Assembly (NCBI GenBank): GCA_046262355.1
Contig: JBHEMX010000023.1
Coordinates: 1-28,346 of the forward strand
DNA length: 28,346 bases
Direction: 5' to 3'
From: DATADD01 sp046262355
Lineage (GTDB): Bacteria; Actinomycetota; CADDZG01; WHSQ01
Of this stretch, positions 22,106-28,346 are shown piece by piece (position 1 is the first letter of the stretch; every line of letters begins with the position of its first letter). Made by a program: the position numbers and the translations under genes. The notes beneath the pieces are model-generated. The model was not told where the DNA came from and searched no databases. It saw only the letters and a program-made list of their open reading frames with translations.

Positions 22106-23131
22106 TCACAGGTTTTGCTCGTAGGCCATGACCGACTGGATCTGCTTTTCCGTGAGCGGATAGGGGGGCGCGGGGATGCCCTGCGTCGGCGTCTCTCCGA
22201 ACGCAGGCATGAACGCGAAGCGGCGCCCGTTGAGGATCGTTATGTAGTGCTGCTGCTCGCTGAGGTGACGCACATCACCCTTCCACAGGGACATGCCCTG
22301 ATACCACGGCTCGGACTCCTTGCCCTGTCCCTCGGGTCCGTGGCACACCGCGCAGCGCGCCTCGAAGATCTCCTGCCCGCAGCTCCGGCGCTGAGACCCC
22401 TCCGGGTTCCGACAAGCGTCCGAGATGCCCTCGGGCGGCGCTTGGTTGCCCGGAAGCGTCCTCAACCAGGCGATCACATCGGTGATCATCTGCTCCGTCA
22501 TCGGGCCCCCGAACTCGACGCCCCACGCGGGCATGTCGGTGCCGGGGCGGCCTCGCTCGATCGTGAACCGCACGACCTCCTCGTCCCAGCGAGTGAAGAC
22601 GTTGTTGAGCGGCGGCGCCTTGTACTGAACCTGCTTCGTGGAACCCGGCGGCGTGAAGGGGAACTCGCCCCCGGTCGCAAGCTGCTCGGTCACCTCTTGC
22701 CCTTCTCCCTGAGCCGCGCCGTGGCACTGCGCGCATCCCATGCCGAGAGAGATCTCACGCTCGACGGCACGGAACGCCTGGGGGTCGGAGCCCTCGGGCA
22801 GCTCCGGCGGGATCGCAAAGATCAGACGACCCCGCTCGACCGACTCCTCGGAGAAGCGCTCGACGAAGTGGCTCTGGCGCTGGAACTCGCCGAGCCAGTA
22901 GGCGGGGACGAAGATGGCGAGGGCGAGCACCGACAGGAGGCCCCAGATCTGGATGCGCTCGAGGCGCGGGCCCTCGAGGGCCTCATCGGGCTGCCCCGGA
23001 CGCATCGCCTTGGGGATGCCCAGCAGCACGGCCGGCCGGCTCGGCCGGCCCGAGCGCGCGAGATAGATGCCCCACAGCAGGATCGCGGGGATGATGACGA
23101 CCGCGGCGATGAGGAGGACGTCTGTATCCAC
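22106..23131 (-). CDS. Membrane-anchored diheme cytochrome c
   Basis: This 341-residue protein has two N-terminal helices (about 5-25 and 62-80) and two class I cytochrome c domains. The heme motifs are C133-AQ-C136-H137 and C260-AV-C263-H264; M200 (GTDMPAW) and M308 (FMPAF) are probable sixth ligands. It would take electrons from the Rieske centre and pass them to a terminal oxidase or a soluble carrier, replacing cytochrome f/c1. The two hemes need the Ccm proteins encoded upstream. It is 6 bases from the Rieske gene. Confidence 0.93.
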   Translation of the reverse strand: MDTDVLLIAAVVIIPAILLWGIYLARSGRPSRPAVLLGIPKAMRPGQPDEALEGPRLERIQIWGLLSVLALAIFVPAYWLGEFQRQSHFVERFSEESVERGRLIFAIPPELPEGSDPQAFRAVEREISLGMGCAQCHGAAQGEGQEVTEQLATGGEFPFTPPGSTKQVQYKAPPLNNVFTRWDEEVVRFTIERGRPGTDMPAWGVEFGGPMTEQMITDVIAWLRTLPGNQAPPEGISDACRNPEGSQRRSCGQEIFEARCAVCHGPEGQGKESEPWYQGMSLWKGDVRHLSEQQHYITILNGRRFAFMPAFGETPTQGIPAPPYPLTEKQIQSVMAYEQNL

Positions 23132-23137
23132 GCGTCC

Positions 23138-23947
23138 CTATACCGGAACGCAGTAGTCGCCGGTGGGTTGGGAGAACTTGCTCCACGTGTCGGTGCCGCG
23201 CGGCGGCCCGGTCTGCACCGCGCCGGTGTCGACGACGACCTTGCCGCCGCTGACCGCGATCGGGAAGCGGTCGAGGCCGCGCGGAGCGGGACCCCCGAAG
23301 TACTCGCCGCTCAAGCGGTACTTGGAGCCGTGACAGGGGCACTCGAACAGCATCGAGGTGTCGCAGTGCGGCACCGAGCAACCGAGGTGGACGCACTTGC
23401 GGTACAGCGCTTGCATCTTGATCTCCGCCGCGCCGGTGGCCGCATACACGGCCGCGTCTCCCGTGCCGTCGTAGTAGACGAGCCAGAAGCGTCCCTCGGG
23501 CACGAACAGGGGCTTGAAGTTCGCCTCGGGTCCGATCTGGGCGAGCAGCTCCTCGTAGTCGCCGGCGGCGATCTCAGTGCCGAACCCGCCGGTGAGCTTG
23601 GGCCACAGGAACGACAGCGTGGCCATGCCGAAGAAGCCCAGGAACGCCGAGAACGACGCGGTCCAGGCGCGGTTGAGGAACTGCCGCCGGGACACCGCCA
23701 TCTGCTGCGGGGTGAGCGGCTTGAGCTGCTTGGCGGGCACCTTCTGGACGACCACGTCGGGTGCGCCGCTGCCCCCGGCGGGATGGGCTCCTTGCTGCGG
23801 CGAGGGGGCGGTCTCTGTGGCGGCCGAGCCCGAGCTCGTGGCCAGCGCAGCCTTGCGCTGACGCCGGATCGCCACGTTGGCCATGAACAGGGCCCATGCG
23901 GCGACGCTCACGGCGACGACGATGAGCGCGATCGTTGAAGGACTCAC
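23138..23947 (-). CDS. Rieske 2Fe-2S protein
   Basis: This 269-residue protein has an N-terminal helix (about 5-25), a Pro/Ala/Gln-rich linker, a second membrane segment after a Tat-like SRRQFLNRAW (86-95), and a Rieske domain. C185 and H187 (CVHLGC) and C203 and H206 (CPCHG) hold the cluster; C190 and C205 form the usual disulfide. It is the high-potential electron carrier of the bc complex. GTG 23947 is the start; an N-terminal helix before the Tat-type anchor is unusual, as Rieske proteins normally have one anchor. Confidence 0.93.
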   Translation of the reverse strand: MSPSTIALIVVAVSVAAWALFMANVAIRRQRKAALATSSGSAATETAPSPQQGAHPAGGSGAPDVVVQKVPAKQLKPLTPQQMAVSRRQFLNRAWTASFSAFLGFFGMATLSFLWPKLTGGFGTEIAAGDYEELLAQIGPEANFKPLFVPEGRFWLVYYDGTGDAAVYAATGAAEIKMQALYRKCVHLGCSVPHCDTSMLFECPCHGSKYRLSGEYFGGPAPRGLDRFPIAVSGGKVVVDTGAVQTGPPRGTDTWSKFSQPTGDYCVPV

Positions 23948-23981
23948 CGTGCTGCTCGCTGGGGTCTCGCGGCCGTGCGCC

Positions 23982-24815
23982 TCATAGCTCGAAGAAGATC
24001 CCGCCCTGCCACGGGAAGACGAAGTTGAAGCCCGGCCCGCGGAAGAACGTTCCGACGATCACCAGCACCGAGAAGGTGAGGAAGAAGAAGCTGAACAGCA
24101 CGATCGCAAGCTTGCGGTCGTCGGGTCGCGTGGAGGGGTTGCGATCGATGAACGGCCATGCGAACAAGGCGATGATGATCACCGTCGGGATCGTGACGCC
24201 GGCGACCTGGGGATGGAAGTAGCGCAGCAGCTCCTGCAGGCCGAGGAAGTACCACGGCGCCTTGGACGGGTTCGGCGTCTGGTTGAAGTTGGCGAGCTCG
24301 CGCAGCGGGGCGTCGACGGCCACCGAGAAGATCGTCAGCACCGCGGTGACCACGAGCAGGGACACGAACTCCGCCGCCATCAGGTGTGGCCACACGTTGA
24401 CCCGATCCATCGGCTGTCGCTCCACCTTCTGGATCGCCTCCGGCTTGACGACCGCGAGGAGGCGCTGCACGCGCTCGGGGACCGCAGCGCCCCCGTTGCC
24501 GGCGGCGCGCTTCGCCGGCGCACCGGAGCCGGTCGCGGGAGCCGCCGGCGTCGCGCGCGCGCCTGAGCCGGTGGCCGGCTGGGCCTGGGCGGCAGGCTGA
24601 GCGGGGGCCTGGGCGGCGGGCTGAGCGGCCGCTCCCCTCTGAGTTATGCGATCGGGTGGGGGCGCGGTGGACGGATCGGGCGTCGACGGGTTCGCCGCAC
24701 CGCGCGAGGCGCGCACGCGCGCCGCCTTGGCCCGCGCCTGCGCGACCGCGGGCGACGATCCCTTGGCCTGCTCTTCGGCCAGGACCTGCTCGTAGACTTC
24801 TTCGGGGGTCGGCAT
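23982..24815 (-). CDS. Cytochrome b C-terminal (subunit IV-like) protein with long N-terminal extension
   Basis: This 277-residue protein ends in a subunit IV-like part with three helices; key segments are NPSKAPWYFLGLQELLRYFHP and a PEW-like PAW region near WPFIDRNP. The first about 110 residues are an additional charged helix (EEVYEQVLAEEQAKG, then ARAKAARVRA) and a low-complexity Ala/Pro/Gln/Gly stretch. The part contributes to the quinol site of the bc complex with the b6-like protein. ATG 24815 has AGGAG 8 bases upstream. The function of the extension is unknown. Confidence 0.9.
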   Translation of the reverse strand: MPTPEEVYEQVLAEEQAKGSSPAVAQARAKAARVRASRGAANPSTPDPSTAPPPDRITQRGAAAQPAAQAPAQPAAQAQPATGSGARATPAAPATGSGAPAKRAAGNGGAAVPERVQRLLAVVKPEAIQKVERQPMDRVNVWPHLMAAEFVSLLVVTAVLTIFSVAVDAPLRELANFNQTPNPSKAPWYFLGLQELLRYFHPQVAGVTIPTVIIIALFAWPFIDRNPSTRPDDRKLAIVLFSFFFLTFSVLVIVGTFFRGPGFNFVFPWQGGIFFEL

Positions 24816-24831
24816 CGTTCGGCTCCTGACC

Positions 24832-25605
24832 CTAGATGGGCCCCGAGATCCCTCCGTCCTTGCGTACACGCCAGAAATGGATCGAGATGAAGATAACTAT
24901 CACGAAGGGCAGGAGCCACACGTGCAACGCGTACCAGCGCAGCAGCGTCTCGGGACCGATGACGGGACCGCCGAGCAGGGCGAACTGCACCTGATCGCCG
25001 ATCACGGGGGACTGCTTCATCATCTCGGTGCCGACGGTGACTGCCCACACCGCCAGTTGGTCCCAGGGGAGCAGGTAGCCGGTGAACGCAAGGAGCAGCG
25101 TGAGCAGCCACAGGATGACCCCGACGATCCAGTTGAACTCGCGCGGCGGCTTGTAGGCGCCCGTGTAGAACACGCGCGCCATGTGCAGCATCACGGAGAT
25201 GACCATGAGGTGCGCCCCCCAGCGATGGAGGTTGCGCACGAGGAGCCCGAAGGACACCTGGGTGTGCAGGGCCTGCATGTCGGAGTAGACGAGCTCGACC
25301 GAGGGCCGGTAGAAGAACATCAGATAGATGCCGGTGATCGTCAGCAGGATGAACAGGAAGAACGAAAGCCCTCCGAGGCACAGCGTATAGGAGAGCTTGA
25401 TGCCGTGGCGCTTCACCTTCACCGGATGGAGGTGGTAGAGCAGCGAGTTCATCACTACGTAGGCGCGGTTGCGCGGCGAGTCGGCGTAGCCCCTGCGGAA
25501 AATCGAGCCGGGCCGGAAGATCGAGCGCCACAACTGGCTGCTGTGGAGCTGGTCCATGCGCTCCGCGAGCTTCTCCTTCGGGTTCCAGCCTGCGGCCTTC
25601 GCCAT
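24832..25605 (-). CDS. Cytochrome b6-like subunit
   Basis: This 257-residue protein has four core helices and the four heme ligands H127 and H141 (spacing 14) and H228 and H243 (spacing 15, as in b6 rather than in bc1). C76 in CLGG matches the cysteine that binds the extra heme ci in b6 and Bacillus QcrB. It carries electrons across the membrane and forms quinone sites with the subunit IV-like protein. ATG 25605 follows AAAGGGA. The split of cytochrome b into two genes also follows the b6f plan. Confidence 0.95.
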   Translation of the reverse strand: MAKAAGWNPKEKLAERMDQLHSSQLWRSIFRPGSIFRRGYADSPRNRAYVVMNSLLYHLHPVKVKRHGIKLSYTLCLGGLSFFLFILLTITGIYLMFFYRPSVELVYSDMQALHTQVSFGLLVRNLHRWGAHLMVISVMLHMARVFYTGAYKPPREFNWIVGVILWLLTLLLAFTGYLLPWDQLAVWAVTVGTEMMKQSPVIGDQVQFALLGGPVIGPETLLRWYALHVWLLPFVIVIFISIHFWRVRKDGGISGPI

Positions 25606-25634
25606 CGTTCCCTTTCTCGAGCTCTTTGCTCTGC

Positions 25635-26054
25635 CTATGACGCCCGCTGCGAGCCGGCGACCGTGCCCAGCGCCCGCCCGCCGCGTTTCTTGCCACCCGA
25701 GACTTCGCTTTGGACCAGCGCGCCGGTCGGGCAGCGCTCGACGCAGAGGTTGCAGCGGGTGCATGCGTTGTCGTCGATCAAGAAGAGGATGTCGTCGTCG
25801 TCCATCTGGCGAGCGAGCTCGACGTTACCCGCGTCCTCGACCGCGTTGGGATTGACCATGAAGATGCAGTACCACGGGCAGATGTCGACGCACCCCTCGC
25901 AGAGGATGCACTGCTCGGGGATGAAGTCGATGAAACGTTTGGGCTTGACGGCGGTCTTCAGCCAGTCGCTGTCGACCAGCTCCATCTCGTAGTCGGCGCG
26001 AAAGATCGGCTTCTCGATGATCTCCATGGGCTTCGGCTCGGGCTGCTTCGGCAT
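25635..26054 (-). CDS. 2[4Fe-4S] ferredoxin-like protein of the bc operon
   Basis: This 139-residue protein has two complete 4Fe-4S motifs: C49, C52, C55, C59 (CILCEGCVDICP) and C98, C101, C104, C108 (CTRCNLCVERCP), each with the fourth cysteine serving the other cluster in known folds. About 38 residues separate them, with DDDD (86-89) in the middle. It has no membrane helix, so it is cytoplasmic, presumably docked to the bc complex. Such a subunit is absent from standard bc1 and b6f complexes. AGGA precedes the ATG. Confidence 0.92.
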   Translation of the reverse strand: MPKQPEPKPMEIIEKPIFRADYEMELVDSDWLKTAVKPKRFIDFIPEQCILCEGCVDICPWYCIFMVNPNAVEDAGNVELARQMDDDDILFLIDDNACTRCNLCVERCPTGALVQSEVSGGKKRGGRALGTVAGSQRAS

Positions 26055-26059
26055 CTTTC

Positions 26060-26431
26060 CTACTTGCCCGGCATGTAGCCCTTGACGACGTCCTGCAGGC
26101 CCTTGGCCCCGGTGCGCTTGCGCTTGCGCTGCTGCCAGAAGTAGGCGCCCGCGAGCATCACCGTCAACGCCCCCATCTGCACTCCGTTGGCGACGATGTC
26201 GCGGATGATCCTGATCTGGATGGTGTTGAGGCCCTCGCTACTCACGCCGGGGATGTTCTTGCTGAACTCGATGAGCTCGGCGACGTACTGATCTGCCTTG
26301 TAGATGATCACCGATGGGACCTGTCCGAGCAGCATGATCGCGGCGACCCAGATGATGGTTCCGACGATGATGGCGCGCGTCCAGGACATCGGTTTGTCCG
26401 TGTGGGCGTAGATCCGATCCCGCGTCGCCAT
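26060..26431 (-). CDS. Two-helix membrane protein, first gene of the bc operon
   Basis: This 123-residue protein has helices at about 18-36 and 78-98 and a basic C-terminal tail (RKRKR) ending in GYMPGK. I recognise no family. It starts the operon and lies 5 bases before the ferredoxin gene, so it may be the membrane anchor through which the ferredoxin joins the complex; that is inference from position. Confidence 0.78.
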   Translation of the reverse strand: MATRDRIYAHTDKPMSWTRAIIVGTIIWVAAIMLLGQVPSVIIYKADQYVAELIEFSKNIPGVSSEGLNTIQIRIIRDIVANGVQMGALTVMLAGAYFWQQRKRKRTGAKGLQDVVKGYMPGK

Positions 26432-26485
26432 CTCTTGCTCTATCCCTCCGACTGCCTCTTCTACCGCCTCTTCTTCGGAGCCGCC

Positions 26486-26514
26486 ATCATAGCAACGGCA
26501 CCGGCGAACGAACG
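26486..26514 (-). promoter_or_regulatory. Possible promoter of the bc operon
   Basis: On the minus strand TATGAT (26491-26486) is a near-perfect -10 box. CGTTCG (26514-26509) at 17 bases is a poor -35 box. Transcription would begin near 26479, 48 bases before the first ATG. The gap 26432-26572 contains no other clear signal. Confidence 0.35.
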
Positions 26515-26572
26515 GTCACTTTGTGCGCTTGAGCAGGACATTCGCGCCCCCGGTCGTCTCGCCCGGCGGCGG

Positions 26573-26704
26573 TCACACGCCGCGGCGGAGATCCTCGAGG
26601 CGCCGCTCGAGCCTGCGCTGACGCGCTCCCAGCGACACCAAATAGCCCCCGATGCCGATCCACACGACGAGGAACGCGACGAACAGCCACCCGATGTCGT
26701 TCAC
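26573..26704 (-). CDS. ccmD: CcmD-like small membrane protein
   Basis: This 43-residue protein has a single helix (IGWLFVAFLVVWIGIGGYLVSL) followed by a positively charged tail RQRRLERRLEDLRR, the pattern of CcmD, which helps release heme-loaded CcmE. The GTG start overlaps the ccmC stop by four bases. No ccmE follows in this window; the next gene starts a different operon. Confidence 0.85.
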   Translation of the reverse strand: MNDIGWLFVAFLVVWIGIGGYLVSLGARQRRLERRLEDLRRGV

Positions 26705-27435
26705 GTGCCCGCGATCGCCTCGTCGCGGCGCACCGCGGAGATATGGATCTCGTCGAGGCCGTCGGCGAGCCGCCCGAGCCGCACCCTCAGCGCAAGCAGG
26801 CAGGCGAACAGCAGTGTGAAGGCGACCAGAGAGGTGAAGAAAGCAAGCAGCTCCGGCGCGCCGAGCCCGGAGCTTTGCGTCGGGTTGGCGATCGTGGGAC
26901 CCTGAGGATGCAGCGTCCTCCACCAGTACACCGAGAAGTGGACGATCGGGACGTTGACGAAGCCGATGATGCCGACGACCGCAGCGATGCGCCCGGTCCT
27001 CGCCGGCTCCTCCGAGAGCCCGCGCAGGAGCAGATAGCCGATGTAGGTGAGCCACAGGACCAGTGTCGCCGTGAGCCGGGCATCCCACTGCCACCACGTT
27101 CCCCACACCGGGCGCGCCCAGATGGGTCCGGTGACGAGCACGAGGGTGCAGAACACGACGCCGATCTCGGCACCCGAATGAGCGAGCAGGTCCCAGCGGC
27201 GCGCCCCCGTCTTGAGGTAGGCGATCGAAGAGATGAAGACGATCGCGAAGGAGAGGTACGCGACCCACGCGGACGGCACGTGGAAGTAGAAGATCCGCTG
27301 GAGCTCGCCGCCCATGGCGGCGTCGGCGCGCCGCGCCACGAAGAAGACGAAGAACAGCGCCAGAGCGATCGTGACCCATGCCGCGACGGCAAGCCCCGTG
27401 AGCGCCTTCGGTTCGCTCGGCCGCTGAGATCTCAT
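26701..27435 (-). CDS. ccmC: Heme exporter protein CcmC
   Basis: This 244-residue protein has six helices, the tryptophan-rich WWD motif WGTWWQWD (111-118), and histidines H52 (FYFHVPSAW) and H166 (VNVPIVHFSVYWW) that flank the heme site, the signatures of CcmC. It hands heme to CcmE for cytochrome c maturation outside the membrane. ATG 27435 starts a normal-length protein. It lies 43 bases downstream of ccmB. System I genes are uncommon in textbook actinobacteria, which mostly use ResB/CcsA. Confidence 0.95.
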   Translation of the reverse strand: MRSQRPSEPKALTGLAVAAWVTIALALFFVFFVARRADAAMGGELQRIFYFHVPSAWVAYLSFAIVFISSIAYLKTGARRWDLLAHSGAEIGVVFCTLVLVTGPIWARPVWGTWWQWDARLTATLVLWLTYIGYLLLRGLSEEPARTGRIAAVVGIIGFVNVPIVHFSVYWWRTLHPQGPTIANPTQSSGLGAPELLAFFTSLVAFTLLFACLLALRVRLGRLADGLDEIHISAVRRDEAIAGT

Positions 27436-27478
27436 CGACCTTGAGCCTACTCGTCGCCTCGCGGTAGACGGCGAGGGC

Positions 27479-28204
27479 TCAGTCGATGACGAACTCGAAC
27501 GTGAGCGCGCCGAGGACCGCGGCGACGATGTCGAACGCGACCAGGATCCCGAACCAGCCGCTCGCCGCCACACTGTCCAAACCTGCGCCCACGAAGAGAT
27601 CGGAGGACAACTCGACGCCGGCGATGAAGATCGGCACGAGCGCGGGCAGGGCCAGGATCGGCAGGATCAGCTCGCGGCTGCGAGTCTGCGCGGCGACCGC
27701 GGCGAACAACGTCCCGACGGCGACGAAACCAACGTCCACGAGCACGACGACGAGCACCAGGATCACCCAGCGTGCCCCGAGACGAAGCGTGAAGAGCAGC
27801 GCGAAGAGCGGGATGACGAGGGCCTCGAGGACCACGATGCCTGCAAGGTTCGCGAGCGCCTTCGAGAGCCACAGCCCCGAGCGGTCCAGCGGCACGAGCA
27901 AGAGCGCGTCGAGGGCTCCCTCGTCGCGCTCGAGCTCGAAGGAGCGCGCGAACCCGATCAGCCCGGCGAACAGGATCGTGATCCAGAGGAACCCCGCGAG
28001 CACGTCGGCCGGCGCCACCGCTCCTCCGGGAAGGCGCGCGGAGGTGTCGAGACGCGTGGGATCGGAAAGCGTGAAGGCAAGCAGCAGCGTGACCGCGAGG
28101 CCGAAGACGAGCATCGGAAGTAACGTGTCGCGGCCGCGCCACTCGAGCTTGATGTCCTTGGCCGCCAGCAGCAGCGTCTTGGACAGGAACCCCTCCGGGG
28201 CCAT
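27479..28204 (-). CDS. ccmB: Heme exporter protein CcmB
   Basis: This 241-residue membrane protein has about six helices and the CcmB-type core AAKDIKLEWRGRDTLLPMLVFGL, FLWITILFAGLIGFARSFELERDEGALDALLLVPLDRSG and ALPALVPIFIAG. It is the membrane part of the CcmAB complex, which uses ATP to help release heme-loaded CcmE. AGGAG lies about 10 bases before the ATG. A ccmA gene would be expected upstream but is not in the 142 bases before the window's end. Confidence 0.94.
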   Translation of the reverse strand: MAPEGFLSKTLLLAAKDIKLEWRGRDTLLPMLVFGLAVTLLLAFTLSDPTRLDTSARLPGGAVAPADVLAGFLWITILFAGLIGFARSFELERDEGALDALLLVPLDRSGLWLSKALANLAGIVVLEALVIPLFALLFTLRLGARWVILVLVVVLVDVGFVAVGTLFAAVAAQTRSRELILPILALPALVPIFIAGVELSSDLFVGAGLDSVAASGWFGILVAFDIVAAVLGALTFEFVID

Positions 28205-28346
28205 CGACTAGTGCTCCTGCGCGGAAGTAACGTCAGCAACCAGGGCGGCACTGCGCGGTGAGGGCAAGGCGCGAGGAGTCGTGCGTACCCGCAGGGTACG
28301 TGCGCGACGAGCAACGCAGCCATCGCCGATGCAGGGCCGTTCTGGG
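28205..28346 (-). other. Region upstream of ccmB with a hairpin repeat and an open frame
   Basis: CGTACCC (28284-28290), loop GCA, GGGTACG (28294-28300) forms a perfect hairpin within a longer imperfectly symmetric region (about 28262-28320). Its layout, with GGCGCGAGGAGTCG on one side and CGACGAGCAACGCAGCC on the other, resembles dispersed hairpin repeats seen in many bacterial genomes. A minus-strand frame also runs from the window's edge to a TAG at 28211-28209, ending SAQEH, but shows no CcmA features. So the area is best viewed as intergenic repeat, or else the end of an unrecognised gene. Confidence 0.35.

Noticed and set aside
26510..26540. TTTGTGCGCTTGAG near the bc operon promoter as a Rex or Fnr site
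   Set aside because: The sequence is not palindromic and matches only one half-site, so redox control of the bc operon cannot be supported.
28205..28346. End of ccmA
   Set aside because: The minus-strand frame ending at 28209 shows none of the expected ABC ATPase C-terminal features and overlaps a hairpin repeat.

Overview
The window is 28.3 kb of high-GC DNA, densely packed with genes that overlap by 1-4 bases and often start with GTG. A Rex-led heme operon, beta-propeller phytase, Eat-like permease with a gamma-glutamylation gene set, and a b6f-like cytochrome complex beside System I cytochrome c maturation genes all fit a deep-branching Actinomycetota member, perhaps Thermoleophilia- or Rubrobacteria-like. 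That placement is inference. No rRNA, tRNA, CRISPR array, transposase or phage gene was seen.

Layout. 1-1220 (+): the end of an ABC ATPase and its ABC-2 permease. 1269-4545 (-): secreted DNRLRE/beta-propeller phytase, a tiny membrane ORF, a stand-alone receiver protein and a sugar-isomerase-like TIM barrel. 4832-5056 (+): DUF378 membrane protein. 5293-5970 (-): Crp/Fnr-type regulator, divergent from a CcdA-like thiol-disulfide transporter (to 6985) whose start codon is unclear. 7163-13247 (+): rex-hemA-hemC-hemD-hemB-hemL, a complete glutamate-to-uroporphyrinogen III route, preceded by an almost ideal Rex operator. The hemC-hemD junction is tandemly duplicated and now encodes a 21-codon mini-ORF coupled to both neighbours.

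13387-21247: a small coiled-coil protein with an internal duplication, then an amine catabolism locus. It holds a glutamine amidotransferase and a glutamine synthetase-like ligase (-), and an Eat-type permease, a hypothetical membrane protein, a peptidase C26 hydrolase, an aldehyde dehydrogenase and an SDR dehydrogenase (+). Together these look like import of an amino alcohol such as ethanolamine, gamma-glutamylation, two-step oxidation of the hydroxyl, and release of glutamate.

21244-28204 (-): respiratory genes. Reading in the direction of transcription: ccmB, ccmC, ccmD, then a separate operon of a two-helix membrane protein, a 2[4Fe-4S] ferredoxin, cytochrome b6-like subunit, subunit IV-like protein with a long Ala/Pro-rich extension, Rieske protein, membrane-anchored diheme cytochrome c, and two small membrane proteins. 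Heme synthesis under NADH/NAD+ control, CcdA, Ccm and the bc complex together make most of the window a cytochrome-building region. The right edge (about 28236-28325) carries a hairpin that looks like a dispersed repeat.
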